From the NCBI RefSeq assembly GCF_014652375.1, contig NZ_BMYR01000006.1, positions 124,001 to 188,000 of the forward strand: a stretch of 64,000 nt of DNA. The letters run 5' to 3'. Below, in pieces: positions 18,896 through 28,232 of the stretch. Origin of the DNA: Alishewanella tabrizica (lineage in GTDB: Bacteria; Pseudomonadota; Gammaproteobacteria; Enterobacterales; Alteromonadaceae). The position numbers and the translations under genes are program-made. How positions within the stretch are numbered: position 1 is the first letter of the stretch; every line of letters starts with the position of its first letter. The notes beneath the pieces are model-generated. The model did no database searches, was not told the DNA's origin, and worked only from the letters and a program-made list of their open reading frames with translations.

Positions 18896-19255
18896 TTACT
18901 TCGTGGCTGCAGCGGGCAGTAAGGCGTAATAAGCGGCTAATAATTCGATATCTGCATCTGATAGTCCGCGCGCTTGCGGGCTCATTAAGGCGTTTTTTCG
19001 GCTACCATCACGAAATGCCTGCATCGCTTGTACGAGTTCAATAGCAGGTTTTCCCGCTAAACTCGGGTACAAGGCTTGTCTTGAGATCCCATTAGCCCCA
19101 TGACAGGCGGCACAACTGCGTGCGCGCTGACTACCCTGTTGTAATAGTTGTTGCTGTTCTACTGTAAAGTTATTTGCTAAAACATCGGCGCTGGCGGGGT
19201 GTTTGTCGCATGCGACTAGGGTGAACAGCAGCAGTAAGCTAGCAAGAAGGCGCAT
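18896..19255 (-). CDS. Small c-type cytochrome (class I), probable lipoprotein
   Basis: 119 residues. The signal peptide ends in the lipobox-like LVAC at Cys16, so the mature protein is probably lipid-anchored in the periplasm. Haem is attached at CAACH (residues 48-52), and the distal ligand is probably the Met of ALMSP. The spacing resembles cytochrome c553/c4 single domains, including GANGIS after the haem site and LSDADIELLAAYYA at the end. It carries electrons between membrane complexes; the partner is unknown. It is divergent from the CsoSCA-like gene, with about 100 bases between them. Confidence 0.88.
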   Translation of the reverse strand: MRLLASLLLLFTLVACDKHPASADVLANNFTVEQQQLLQQGSQRARSCAACHGANGISRQALYPSLAGKPAIELVQAMQAFRDGSRKNALMSPQARGLSDADIELLAAYYALLPAAATK

Positions 19256-19358
19256 GTTTATCTGAAATCCTGTTACTTGTGATAGTAATTCCTAATAGCC
19301 TGCCACAAAAATCCCGCTTTGCCCAGTACTGCGTCTAAAGGAGAGAATTCGACTAAAG

Positions 19359-20468
19359 TTGCAGCCGCATCTTACGCGTTTTCGATTATTGTTAATTTAT
19401 CCCTCACATGGTAAGCAAGATATGGATCTATACCAGCAAGCTTTTAGCGCTCGGATCATTTGGTTGGAGCAATTGGCGCAACGCCATAGTGAGGCTTTTA
19501 TTGCTAGTGCCGCACAACGGCAGCAGTATTTGCAACAGCATCCCACTAAGTTAATCGCGCTTAAGTGCATGGATGGTCGCATTCATTTACCGCATGCAAC
19601 GCAAACCCCCTTAGGGATCATCCAACCTTATCGCAATTTAGGCGGTATTTTTGATTTGGGTTGGCCATATTTAGGCGATCTGCTGTGCGATGATATTTCG
19701 CAGGCGTTGGCCGAAAATAGACCGGTATTAGTGTTAATTACCTATCATTTTTCTGCAGGTGATAAATGGCGTGGCTGCGCGGGATTTAAATGTGATCGCG
19801 ATGCTGCGTTGGCGCAGGCGCTACAAATTCGTCAGCAGTTACAGCGCATTTTTGAGGATAAACCTCAGTGTTATGCGTTAGTGGCAGGGTTTGAAACTGA
19901 CAGTGATGCCTTAGTGTTGCATGGAAGTACTGGACGCATCCTCGATTTAAGCGTGTATCGCCCTATCGATAGTGTCGATTTACCTCGGCTGCTGCATCAG
20001 CTTTGCCCAATGATGCCAGAGGCGATACAGCGCGATTTATTACCATTACTGTCGGGTAACATTCAGCATAGTGCAGTGCAACGGCAGCAGCGTCGACAAT
20101 TGGATGTACAACATCGGGAATGGATTATTTGCTTAGGTCGTGGTTTTGACTTTCTGCATGTGCCGAATATTGCTCTCATTATTGGGCCTTTTAGCCCCGA
20201 CTTATCACAACCCATAAAAAAAGCCGCCGCGATTATTCGTAGCAATATGGATTCACAGCGTATTTTGGCCGATGGTATTTTATTGCTCGCATCTGTACCT
20301 TATTTGGCGGCAGGGATAGATCGTAGACGCGCGGCGTTAAAAGCGGCCTTCTTTTGTGCGTTTGCAAAACAGGTGATTGCCGAAGCTGAGCCTAGTTTAC
20401 TGCCACAGTTGCATAGTCGTGAAGCGGTAATGTATTGGCCAGATCGCAGACTAGAGTGGATAGCATGA
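19359..20468 (+). CDS. CsoSCA-like (carboxysomal-type) carbonic anhydrase homologue, orphan
   Basis: 369 residues, no signal peptide. The segment LIALKCMDGRIHLP has the C-x-D-x-R arrangement of beta-type carbonic anhydrases: Cys70 as zinc ligand, Asp72/Arg74 as dyad. It is followed by TPLGIIQPYRNLGG and then ITYHFSAGDKWRGCAGF, where His130 and Cys140 could complete the zinc site. The long His-Cys spacing is that of the carboxysome shell enzyme CsoSCA (His242/Cys253) rather than the H-x2-C of ordinary beta enzymes. No carboxysome or RuBisCO gene is in the window. Hydration of CO2 is inferred only. The start is uncertain: TTG at 19359 lies 13 bases after an AGGAGAG. Confidence 0.6.
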   Translation: MQPHLTRFRLLLIYPSHGKQDMDLYQQAFSARIIWLEQLAQRHSEAFIASAAQRQQYLQQHPTKLIALKCMDGRIHLPHATQTPLGIIQPYRNLGGIFDLGWPYLGDLLCDDISQALAENRPVLVLITYHFSAGDKWRGCAGFKCDRDAALAQALQIRQQLQRIFEDKPQCYALVAGFETDSDALVLHGSTGRILDLSVYRPIDSVDLPRLLHQLCPMMPEAIQRDLLPLLSGNIQHSAVQRQQRRQLDVQHREWIICLGRGFDFLHVPNIALIIGPFSPDLSQPIKKAAAIIRSNMDSQRILADGILLLASVPYLAAGIDRRRAALKAAFFCAFAKQVIAEAEPSLLPQLHSREAVMYWPDRRLEWIA

Positions 20469-20481
20469 GAACTTACATGCG

Positions 20482-20796
20482 TTAAAAGGTGTTGTTGTCT
20501 TTTGTTGTATTGAGCGAACTTGTCCGCTTCAGTAACTGATAGCTAGTCCAAATTGATAACGCTTTGCGCCCCCAACGCATCAAATGCAGCGGCTTTTTCA
20601 GCGTGGTGAGCGCTAAAATGGCACCGGCGCCCATCACTAAAGGCCGATAACGCATGATGGCAGCCAAACCATTGTCAAGCCGCTGCGTAGCGGCATGCCA
20701 TTGTGTTGCTTCGTGTCGCAAGGTTTCGCGCTCGGCAGCAATGGCCTGCAACAGCACAGATTTACGACGTTGCAAAACGCGACGTTTACTGGTCAT
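20482..20796 (-). CDS. YqjK-like small membrane protein
   Basis: 104 residues starting MTSKRRVLQRRKSVLLQAI. A basic N-terminal coiled-coil segment is followed by one hydrophobic stretch (about 55-70) and a basic tail. Length, basic start and position as third gene after yqjD- and yqjE-like genes match the YqjK family. The function is unknown. It overlaps the end of the yqjE-like gene by 11 bases, so translation is coupled. A start seven codons earlier is possible. Confidence 0.7.
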   Translation of the reverse strand: MTSKRRVLQRRKSVLLQAIAAERETLRHEATQWHAATQRLDNGLAAIMRYRPLVMGAGAILALTTLKKPLHLMRWGRKALSIWTSYQLLKRTSSLNTTKDNNTF

Positions 20797-21187
20797 CTGT
20801 TGGCTCCTGAAGGGCACGTAAATCTTTTTGTAACTGGCGTCGGGTTTCTACCAGCAGTGTACTTTTGCGGCTCAGTTTTAGCGTACTGTAAACCCCAACA
20901 CCCGCGAGTATAAATAATGTTAAGCACAGAAGGCTTAATGCAGTAAGTCGATAGGCAGGATCAATTGCCCAACTAACTAACATTAATAAACTCATCAACG
21001 CAAAGGCCAAACAGAGTAAAGAGGCACCCGCAAGCAGCAACAGTTTAAGTAATTGCTGCTTTTCTTCTTCAAGCTCAATAGTGGCTAAGGTTAGCCGGTG
21101 CTCAGCCATCCTAAGTAAACGTTGTAGCATCCGCTTACTTAGGGTAAAGAGTTTGGCGGCTGGCCCTTGCGAGGAAGAGTCTGTCAT
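20786..21187 (-). CDS. yqjE: YqjE/phage-holin-like family inner-membrane protein
   Basis: 133 residues. An amphipathic N-terminus with RMAEHRLTLATIELEEEKQQLL precedes two transmembrane helices (about 47-68 and 78-98) joined by a short turn, then a charged cytoplasmic tail. This is the pattern of the YqjE / putative actinobacterial holin-X family. It lies three bases after the yqjD-like stop and overlaps the yqjK-like gene. In E. coli the yqjCDEK genes are stress- and stationary-phase-induced; the precise role of YqjE is not known. Confidence 0.78.
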   Translation of the reverse strand: MTDSSSQGPAAKLFTLSKRMLQRLLRMAEHRLTLATIELEEEKQQLLKLLLLAGASLLCLAFALMSLLMLVSWAIDPAYRLTALSLLCLTLFILAGVGVYSTLKLSRKSTLLVETRRQLQKDLRALQEPTDDQ

Positions 21188-21190
21188 AGT

Positions 21191-21526
21191 TTAACGCTTA
21201 CTCAGCAATACGCCCAACACAAGCCCAACGGCTGCGCCAATGCCTACACTGGTCCAAGGGTTTTTCTGTACATATTCATTGGTACTATCAGACACGTGCT
21301 GTGCTTTAGCCGTAACGGTCTCTTCTGTATGATGTAAGGCTTCGGAAAGCTTTTCAGTTGCGTTGGCCAATTTAGTGCGCGTGTTTTTTAGCATATCTTC
21401 AGCTTTTGCCTTCAGTTTTTCGACTTCAGCTTTTGGCTTGTCGCTAGAATTCTGCAATAACTCTTCTAAAGTATCAGCAATTAATTTCAGTTCTTTCTGT
21501 AAATCGTTCTCTGTTGCTTTAGCCAT
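21191..21526 (-). CDS. yqjD: YqjD/ElaB-family (DUF883) membrane-anchored protein
   Basis: 111 residues. A long charged helix with repeated LKAKAEDML / TEKLSEAL patterns leads into the family's C-terminal signature KNPWTSVGIGAAVGLVLGVLLSKR, a single tail anchor. YqjD and ElaB of E. coli attach to the inner membrane by this tail and bind ribosomes in stationary phase. AAGGAG precedes tandem ATGs; the second (21526) has the better spacing. It is first of the yqjD-yqjE-yqjK trio. Confidence 0.88.
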   Translation of the reverse strand: MAKATENDLQKELKLIADTLEELLQNSSDKPKAEVEKLKAKAEDMLKNTRTKLANATEKLSEALHHTEETVTAKAQHVSDSTNEYVQKNPWTSVGIGAAVGLVLGVLLSKR

Positions 21527-21824
21527 CATATGCTCCTTTGCGGCAATTAGGTTAGTGATATGGAATTATCACTGCATCCACCTTACATAATAGACTATTG
21601 GGATGAACCTCTGGTGAATCAATAGTTAGGTAAATACTTAATAGTACGGTTTGATGAACACCTATTGCGTCATCGTGTGCGTACTTTGCCTAATCGATTG
21701 AGCCAAAATCATTTGCATACTTTTATTAGCATTGAGTAAAGACTGGGGGGAGGACTAAACTTGTCCCCGCTTGTGCACGTAATGTTTACACCTTTTCAAG
21801 ATTGCATTACAAGGAACGGTTTGT

Positions 21825-22400
21825 ATGCTGAACACACACATCGTGAAGCGCTTTATATTTCTGCTTAGCTTAATTTTTATCACACTGGGTGTTAAGGCGA
21901 CTGATGAACCTACAGCATGGCAAGCTTGGCTTAATGGCGAGGCTATTGTATTAATGCGCCATGCATTAGCGCCAGGTACCGGTGATCCTGCCGGCTTTCA
22001 GCTAGAGGATTGTGCTACCCAGCGTAACTTAAACGCACAAGGTCGTACTCAAGCGAAAGCGTGGGGGGAAATGCTGCAACATCACGCTGCTGGGCCAGTA
22101 GCAATATATAGTAGTCAATGGTGTCGCTGCTTAGAAACTGCTCAATTATTTGGGCTTGGCAACGTGCAACCACTTGCCGCGTTAAATTCGTTTTTCGCCG
22201 GGCGTGGTAATGGCCAGCAGCAAACGGCAGCGCTCATTACGCGATTTTCTGATGCTAAGGTAGCGCAGCCAACGGTGTTAGTATCGCATCAAGTGAATAT
22301 CACAGCACTCACGGGCATTTTTCCCGCCTCTGCAGAAGCAATCATTATTGCGTTACCCCTTAGCCAACCTGCCACAATTTTAGCGACAATTTCACCTTAA
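21825..22400 (+). CDS. Periplasmic histidine phosphatase superfamily protein
   Basis: 191 residues with a signal peptide (1-25, cut near VKATDE). The phosphohistidine motif is LMRHALAPG, a short variant of RHG. The second-half signature YSSQWCRCLETAQL and the later catalytic His of VLVSHQVNITALTG complete the branch-1 phosphatase core. It is shorter than acid phosphatases and probably dephosphorylates a small periplasmic substrate that cannot be named. AAGGAAC lies nine bases before the ATG. The 295 bases upstream hold no other gene. Confidence 0.85.
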   Translation: MLNTHIVKRFIFLLSLIFITLGVKATDEPTAWQAWLNGEAIVLMRHALAPGTGDPAGFQLEDCATQRNLNAQGRTQAKAWGEMLQHHAAGPVAIYSSQWCRCLETAQLFGLGNVQPLAALNSFFAGRGNGQQQTAALITRFSDAKVAQPTVLVSHQVNITALTGIFPASAEAIIIALPLSQPATILATISP

Positions 22401-22580
22401 CCCGCTCAAAAACCAAGTTAATAGCATTCAACACCCCAGAGGGCATTCCTCAGCATATTCTACGTGTTCTACAAAAACAGATGACTGTTATAGAATTCCC
22501 TATTTGCTACTTGCAAATTTGTCTGATAAATACTACTTTATGTGAGTTAAGGTAAAAATATGTCAGATTAAAAGGTGCGT

Positions 22581-23579
22581 ATGCAGCAACAGGTCATCAA
22601 CGTCGACAATATTCGCTTGGAAACCGCAGCAGGGTTACGCGTTGAAATATTACCTTTTGGGGCAACAATCAAATCTATTCACGTTAAAAATCAGTTGGTT
22701 ACTTTAGAGTATCCGCAGGCTGAAACCTTTCTGAGCAATCCTTACTACTTTGGGTCTACCATCGGCCGTTATGCGAATAGAATTGCCGCTGGCCAGTTCT
22801 CGTTAGGTGAGCAGCTGATAACATTAGCAATTGGTGATGCCCCGCATGCTTTGCATGGCGGTGAAATAGGATTGAGCCATCGCGCATGGCAATGCATTGC
22901 GGTCGAGGCAGATCATTGCCAACTCTATTACCATTCGCCGGATGGCGAGAATGGTTTTCCTGGTGCTTTAGATATTTTTCTGACAGTGCGAGTTTCGGGT
23001 TTAGCCGTTGAACTTGAGTATCAGGCTCGCGCAGATCGCGACACTGTCATCAGTTTGACCAATCATTGCTACTTTAATTTAAACGGCGATCGGCAAGATG
23101 CGACGGCACATGAGTTAAGTATTGCTGCGAGCCATTTTTTACCTTGCACCGCATCAGGGATCCCCACCGGCGAAATTCGGTCGGTAGCGGGTTCCGTTTT
23201 TGATTTTCAAACTGCAACAGCCATTTGCGATCGCATTACCCAAGATGATGCCACGTTGCAGGCTGTAAACGGGTTTGATCATTATTATGTGTTTGCGGCA
23301 GATCGTGATCTGAGCTTACCGGTGGCGGAATTAACCTCGCGGCAGAGCGGGCTTAAATTGCAGCTGTTTACCACTCAACCGGGTGTGCAATTTTATGCAG
23401 GTAATTTTTTGTCCGCACCGTTTCAAGCCCGCTCAGGGATTTGTTTAGAGGCTCAACATTGGCCTGATGCGCCAAACCAGCCGCACTTTCCCTCCGCGGT
23501 GATCCATGCAGGTGAGACCTATCGCCAGCGCATTTGCTATGAATTTTCATATATGGAAAACAACCCTATTAAGGACTAG
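22581..23579 (+). CDS. galM: Galactose mutarotase (aldose 1-epimerase)
   Basis: 332 residues, no signal peptide, so cytosolic. It interconverts alpha and beta anomers of galactose or glucose. GalM motifs are FGATIKSIHV, FGSTIGRYANRIA, HALHGGEIGLSHRAW (catalytic His), SLTNHCYFNLNG (second catalytic His) and FDHYYVF. The general base Glu lies in GICLEAQHWPDAPNQPHFP. AAGG five to six bases before the ATG at 22581 decides the start over the GTG at 22575. It is the first gene of the 23-kb galactoside region and is followed by the TonB-dependent receptor, with 176 bases between them. Confidence 0.95.
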   Translation: MQQQVINVDNIRLETAAGLRVEILPFGATIKSIHVKNQLVTLEYPQAETFLSNPYYFGSTIGRYANRIAAGQFSLGEQLITLAIGDAPHALHGGEIGLSHRAWQCIAVEADHCQLYYHSPDGENGFPGALDIFLTVRVSGLAVELEYQARADRDTVISLTNHCYFNLNGDRQDATAHELSIAASHFLPCTASGIPTGEIRSVAGSVFDFQTATAICDRITQDDATLQAVNGFDHYYVFAADRDLSLPVAELTSRQSGLKLQLFTTQPGVQFYAGNFLSAPFQARSGICLEAQHWPDAPNQPHFPSAVIHAGETYRQRICYEFSYMENNPIKD

Positions 23580-23755
23580 GTATTAACTAGTTGTTTTGCA
23601 TTAATAAAGTGCTTTAGCTAAGGGTGTTTTCAGCGTGAAGCAAAAAAATAAGGCAGGAAAAAGATTGAATTTTAATCATAATTGAGTTATTTGTAAGATA
23701 AATAGGCTAATATAAAACATAGCTATAAAAAATCAGGTAGACAGGGAGAAGGTAA

Positions 23756-26521
23756 GTGAAAAAACAACATATAACATTATTATCCAAACAAACGGCAATT
23801 AGCATGGCTGTTGCTGCTGTTTTGGCAACAAGCGGTCAGGTATATGCACAACAAACCACCACCGCTGGCGCAGAAGACAATATTGAAGTTATCGCCGTTA
23901 AAGGTATTCGTAGCAGCTTACGCTCGTCGATGATCGACAAGCAATCTGCCTCTGTTGTGTCAGATGGCATCCGAGCGGAAGATTTAGGTAAGTTTCCAGA
24001 TTTAAACGTGGCTGAATCATTACAACGTATCACGGGTGTATCGATTGATCGTAGTGGTGGTGAAGGTCAAGCAGTGACTATTCGTGGCTTTGGTCCACAA
24101 TTTAACACCGTATTGGTAAATGGCCGGCAATTTGCCACCGATACCGATGGTCGTGAATTCAACTTTGATGTGCTGGCAGCAGAGCAAATTACCGGTGCCG
24201 ACGTCTTTAAATCTACTACCGCAACCCTACAAGAAGGTGGTATTGGTGGCACTATTAATGTAACAACCGCCAGACCATTCGATTTCACTGGTTTCCAAGT
24301 TGTTGGCTCAGTAAAAGCGATGTACGAGAGTTTGTCTGAAGAAACCTCGCCTTCAGGTTCTGTCTTAATCACCAATACCTTTTTAGATGAAAAGGTTGGT
24401 GTATTAGTGGCGGTGAGCCAACAAGAGCGTAAGGTACAAATTAACCAAATCAATACTGCCGGTTGGTTAGGTGGACAAACGGTATCAAACCGTCGTGATG
24501 GTGTGCTCGCGACTAACGTATATATTCCACGTAACTGGGATCAAATCGTTGATGAACAAGATCGTAAGCGTACCAATGCGAGCCTAGTTTTCCAATATGC
24601 CCCGTCTGAAGATATTACGATTACATTAGATGGTTTAATGTCAAAATTTGATGTGGACTCCCAAGTTACTGACTTAGCTTCTTGGTTTGAAGCGGATCGC
24701 GTGGGCAGTGCGGTCGTTGATCCTGCAACGGGAACCTTGCTTCGTTTTACACAAGAGCGTGGCTTACACCAAGGCAGTGGTGATCCAGCAACTGACTTTG
24801 TATCTACAACGCGGAACTCACGTTACAGCACCACCAATGCTTATGGTGCTAATGTTGAATGGCGCATCAATGAGCAACTTAAAGCTGAATTTGATTTATC
24901 TACCTCTAATGCCGAAAATGATATTGCCGGTCGCGATCGCTTTAACGTAGTGGGCATGATTAATGATTATACCTTTGATGCAACAGGTAAATACCCTACG
25001 GTAACACATGCTGGCTTTGGTGGCAGTTCCTTGCCTAATCCCAATTTAGCACGTATGCATTACAACGACATTGGATTAGGTTTTACCAATGAAGATGAAA
25101 TTAACGAGCTGAAAGCCGATTTTATCTATACCCCAAACAGTGATGTTTTTGAAAAAGCACAATTTGGTGTGTATCGGCAGGAGCGGGAGAAATCAAGCTT
25201 CCAAATTCGCGGTAGCCAGTGCGTGTTTTGTGGTTACGGTACAGCGGCACCGCTTGATGCTATTAATTTCAGACCCTACACGGCGAAAAACTATTTCCCA
25301 GGTTTAATTGATACCTTTTATACCTATGACGGCGATTTAATGAATAAATTTCTTGCCGATTCTGGGTTCCCGATTGTACCGACCTTACAAAATAACCGTT
25401 ATCGCATCAATGAAGACATAACTAGTCTGTATACCGATTTCACCTTGCAATACGATATCGGTAGTATGCCTGTTACGGTGAACTTAGGTGCGCGTTATGC
25501 TTCCACCGATGTATCAGTAACGGCAATTCAAAGTTTTGTGACGGATATTGTGCCCACAGCCGATCCAACCTTGTTTGCTAACGTGTTTGGCCCAGCAACT
25601 GAGATTGAACAAGGCTCAAGCTATGCCAATTTATTGCCTAATTTAAACATTAAACTGGGCATTGCCGACGACATGATCTTACGTTTTGCGGCTTACGATA
25701 CAATCACGCGGCCAACGATGTCACAAATGTCACCGGCGACTAACTTTAACGAGCCTCGTCGACAGAACTTATCAGCAAGTGGTGGTAACCCGGCGTTAAA
25801 ACCGTTCCGCGCATCAAATTGGGATATTTCTTACGAGTGGTATTACAACGATGCCAACTTATTTAGTGTGGCGTTCTTTAATAAAGAAGTTGAAGACTTT
25901 ATTGTTACCTTAACCGGTACTGAAGTGTACAACATGACCGATCGGGTTGGGCCAAACTTTAACTGTAACGTGACCAATTCGCCATTGTGTGCGAGCGGTA
26001 TCATCAGTACTACCGAGGAGTTAAATGGATCGTCTGAGCAGTTTGTCGTTGCCAGACCACAAAATGGTGAATCGGCTCGAATCACTGGTTACGAAATTGC
26101 CTGGACGCACATGTTCGATAATGGCTTCGGTGTGTCAGCCAACGCGACAGTGGTTGATAGCAATATCAGCTTAACGGCGGATAGCACCACGCGCTTTGCC
26201 TTAGAAGGGCTAGGCGATTCGCAAAACTTAGTGGTGTTTTACGAGCAAGGCCCATGGCAAGCTCGAGTCGCCTTTAATAATCGTGAAGCCTTTTTACGAG
26301 CCATTGATAACGGGTTTAATGGTGAGCCGGTTAACACAGAGCGTTTTGGTCAGTGGGATGTTAGCGCCAGCTACGATTACAACGAATACCTCACGTTCTT
26401 CTTTGAAGGCATTAACGTAACAGGTGAAGAGTTAAGACAAACGGGCCGCTTTAAAAACCAGTTATTCTCGTTAGAAGATAACGGTTCACGTTATGCGGTG
26501 GGCGTGCGTGCTAAGTTCTAA
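23756..26521 (+). CDS. TonB-dependent receptor for a glycan/oligosaccharide
   Basis: 921 residues starting with GTG after GGGAG/AAGG. A signal peptide (1-31) is followed by the TonB box region IEVIAVKGIRSSLRSSM and a plug domain (about 60-180; GEGQAVTIRGFGPQFNTVLVNGR). The 22-strand barrel ends YAVGVRAKF. This subfamily, with the VKGIRSSL start, is abundant in Alteromonadales, Xanthomonadales and Caulobacterales and usually imports sugars rather than siderophores. Its position between galM and a halogenase/SapC/symporter set points to an oligo-galactoside, which is inferred. A strong hairpin follows the stop codon. Confidence 0.92.
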   Translation: MKKQHITLLSKQTAISMAVAAVLATSGQVYAQQTTTAGAEDNIEVIAVKGIRSSLRSSMIDKQSASVVSDGIRAEDLGKFPDLNVAESLQRITGVSIDRSGGEGQAVTIRGFGPQFNTVLVNGRQFATDTDGREFNFDVLAAEQITGADVFKSTTATLQEGGIGGTINVTTARPFDFTGFQVVGSVKAMYESLSEETSPSGSVLITNTFLDEKVGVLVAVSQQERKVQINQINTAGWLGGQTVSNRRDGVLATNVYIPRNWDQIVDEQDRKRTNASLVFQYAPSEDITITLDGLMSKFDVDSQVTDLASWFEADRVGSAVVDPATGTLLRFTQERGLHQGSGDPATDFVSTTRNSRYSTTNAYGANVEWRINEQLKAEFDLSTSNAENDIAGRDRFNVVGMINDYTFDATGKYPTVTHAGFGGSSLPNPNLARMHYNDIGLGFTNEDEINELKADFIYTPNSDVFEKAQFGVYRQEREKSSFQIRGSQCVFCGYGTAAPLDAINFRPYTAKNYFPGLIDTFYTYDGDLMNKFLADSGFPIVPTLQNNRYRINEDITSLYTDFTLQYDIGSMPVTVNLGARYASTDVSVTAIQSFVTDIVPTADPTLFANVFGPATEIEQGSSYANLLPNLNIKLGIADDMILRFAAYDTITRPTMSQMSPATNFNEPRRQNLSASGGNPALKPFRASNWDISYEWYYNDANLFSVAFFNKEVEDFIVTLTGTEVYNMTDRVGPNFNCNVTNSPLCASGIISTTEELNGSSEQFVVARPQNGESARITGYEIAWTHMFDNGFGVSANATVVDSNISLTADSTTRFALEGLGDSQNLVVFYEQGPWQARVAFNNREAFLRAIDNGFNGEPVNTERFGQWDVSASYDYNEYLTFFFEGINVTGEELRQTGRFKNQLFSLEDNGSRYAVGVRAKF

Positions 26522-26546
26522 GTGTAAAGCAACTGCCTAGCAGGTG

Positions 26547-26578
26547 AATGAGGTGATAGTGCATGCTATCACCTCATT
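26547..26578 (+). terminator. Hairpin after the TonB-dependent receptor gene
   Basis: Perfect 13-base arms, AATGAGGTGATAG / CTATCACCTCATT, around a six-base loop. No long T run follows, so it may protect the mRNA end or attenuate read-through into the halogenase gene rather than stop transcription fully. Confidence 0.65.
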
Positions 26579-26697
26579 AATTGCTTTCTAGCCAACTTAA
26601 ATCTACATCTTGAAGTTACTTGGATATATACATGATGTTTTAATGTGGTTATGTTCAACAGTACCACGTTGAGTAGTCATTGACGCAGAGAATGAAT

Positions 26698-28224
26698 ATG
26701 GTCAAGTCCGTTAAACAGATTGTGATAGTGGGTGGTGGAACGGCGGGTTGGTTAGCGGCAGCGATTATTGCCGCGCAGCATAAAAGCTATGCTGCAGAGG
26801 GGATCCGTGTCACCTTGGTTGAAGCCTCCGATATTCCCACCATTGGCGTAGGTGAGGGTACCTGGCCTACGATGCGTAATACCTTGCAACAGATTGGATT
26901 AAAAGAGCGTGATTTTTTTGAAAAATGTCATGCCGTGTTTAAGCAAGGTGGTAAGTTTGTCAATTGGGTAAAGGGCGATGGCGATTTTTATTATCACCCG
27001 TTCACCGTGCCACTGGGTTACGGCCGTATTGATTTAGCGCCTTACGTTGCAGATATCAGCGAATACGCACAAGAAACGAATTTTCAGCATCATATTTGTG
27101 AAGCCGGTTTAGCTCCCCGTACTTTAGCGGAAGGGGAATATCAGGCGCAGTGTAATTACGCCTATCATCTTGATGCTGGGGCATTTGCCGAACTATTAAA
27201 ACGTCATTGTATTGATACGCTGGGCGTTCAGCATAAAATTGCGACGCTTGAGCACTGTACGCTGGATGCGACGGGCAATATCAGCGGTTTACTCTTCCGT
27301 GACGAACCTACGCCTTTTACTGCTGATTTATATATCGATTGCACGGGGTTAGCTTCTCTTTTATTGGGTAAAGCGCTACAGGTTCCGTTTAACTCTATGG
27401 ATCATTTATTGTTTAATGATCGCGCATTGGCTATGCAAGTACCTTATCCGTCACCAGACAGCCCTGTCGCCTGCCATACCATTGCTACCGCGCAAAATGC
27501 GGGGTGGATTTGGGATATTGGTTTAACCCATCGTCGGGGTGTCGGCCATGTGTATGCCAGTAAATTCTTGAGTGATGATGAAGCTGAGCATAATTTACGT
27601 CGTTATATTGGTCCGGCCGCAGACGGGCTGACCGCGCGTAAAATCAGTTATCAGTCGGGCTATCGTGAAAAATTTTGGGCCAATAATTGCGTAGCAATTG
27701 GTATGTCAGCAGGCTTTGTTGAACCGCTTGAGGCCACTGCTATTATGCTCGTTGAGCTTTCTGCGCGTTTTGTGGCAGAAAATTTACCGGCCGACACAGC
27801 AGATATGCCTTTAGTCGCGAAACGTTTTAATCAACAAATGGGTTATCGTTGGCAGCGGATCATTGATTTTTTAAAGCTGCATTACATGCTAACGAAACGG
27901 CCAGAGCCTTACTGGCAAGCACATTTAGATCCTAGCACCATGCCGCAGAGTTTAGTTGAAGATTTACAACTCTGGCGTAGCAGAGGGCCAACGACACAGG
28001 ATTTTCAGGGGCCGTTAGAGTTGTTTCCTGCCGCCAGCTATCAATATGTGATGTATGGCATGGGCTTTAAACCCGATTTTAGCCAGCGACCTTACCTTTA
28101 CAATCAATCACAGCAAGCCGCGCAAATTTTGCGTAAGAACCAGCAATTAACGCAGCAAATGCTGGGCGCACTGCCAACGCATCGCCAGTATATTGAACAA
28201 TGGTTGCGGCAAGCACATGCCTAA
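26698..28224 (+). CDS. Tryptophan-halogenase-family flavin-dependent protein
   Basis: 508 residues. The N-terminal FAD dinucleotide fold is IVIVGGGTAGWLAA. The halogenase-type GVGEGTWPTMR follows, and Lys82 in AVFKQGGKFVNW aligns with the catalytic Lys79 of PrnA. The WxWxIP motif is present as WIWDIG (Trp270, Trp272; Gly replaces Pro). GFVEPLEAT (Glu342/Glu345) lies where the family keeps its flavin-site glutamate. Authentic chemistry is unproven: homologues next to sugar TonB receptors are common and their substrate is unknown. AGAGA six bases before the ATG at 26698 decides the start; ATG 26692 and TTG 26680 are alternatives. SapC starts eight bases after the stop. Confidence 0.85.
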   Translation: MVKSVKQIVIVGGGTAGWLAAAIIAAQHKSYAAEGIRVTLVEASDIPTIGVGEGTWPTMRNTLQQIGLKERDFFEKCHAVFKQGGKFVNWVKGDGDFYYHPFTVPLGYGRIDLAPYVADISEYAQETNFQHHICEAGLAPRTLAEGEYQAQCNYAYHLDAGAFAELLKRHCIDTLGVQHKIATLEHCTLDATGNISGLLFRDEPTPFTADLYIDCTGLASLLLGKALQVPFNSMDHLLFNDRALAMQVPYPSPDSPVACHTIATAQNAGWIWDIGLTHRRGVGHVYASKFLSDDEAEHNLRRYIGPAADGLTARKISYQSGYREKFWANNCVAIGMSAGFVEPLEATAIMLVELSARFVAENLPADTADMPLVAKRFNQQMGYRWQRIIDFLKLHYMLTKRPEPYWQAHLDPSTMPQSLVEDLQLWRSRGPTTQDFQGPLELFPAASYQYVMYGMGFKPDFSQRPYLYNQSQQAAQILRKNQQLTQQMLGALPTHRQYIEQWLRQAHA

Positions 28225-28232
28225 GGATTTTT

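Noticed and set aside
26621..26640. ATATATACATGATG upstream of the halogenase, similar to the galactoside operator motif
   Set aside because: Only the AT-rich ATATATAC part is shared; too weak to list as a site.
26698..28224. Halogenase homologue as part of a natural-product gene cluster
   Set aside because: No NRPS, PKS, tryptophan-modifying or resistance genes nearby; the context is sugar uptake.
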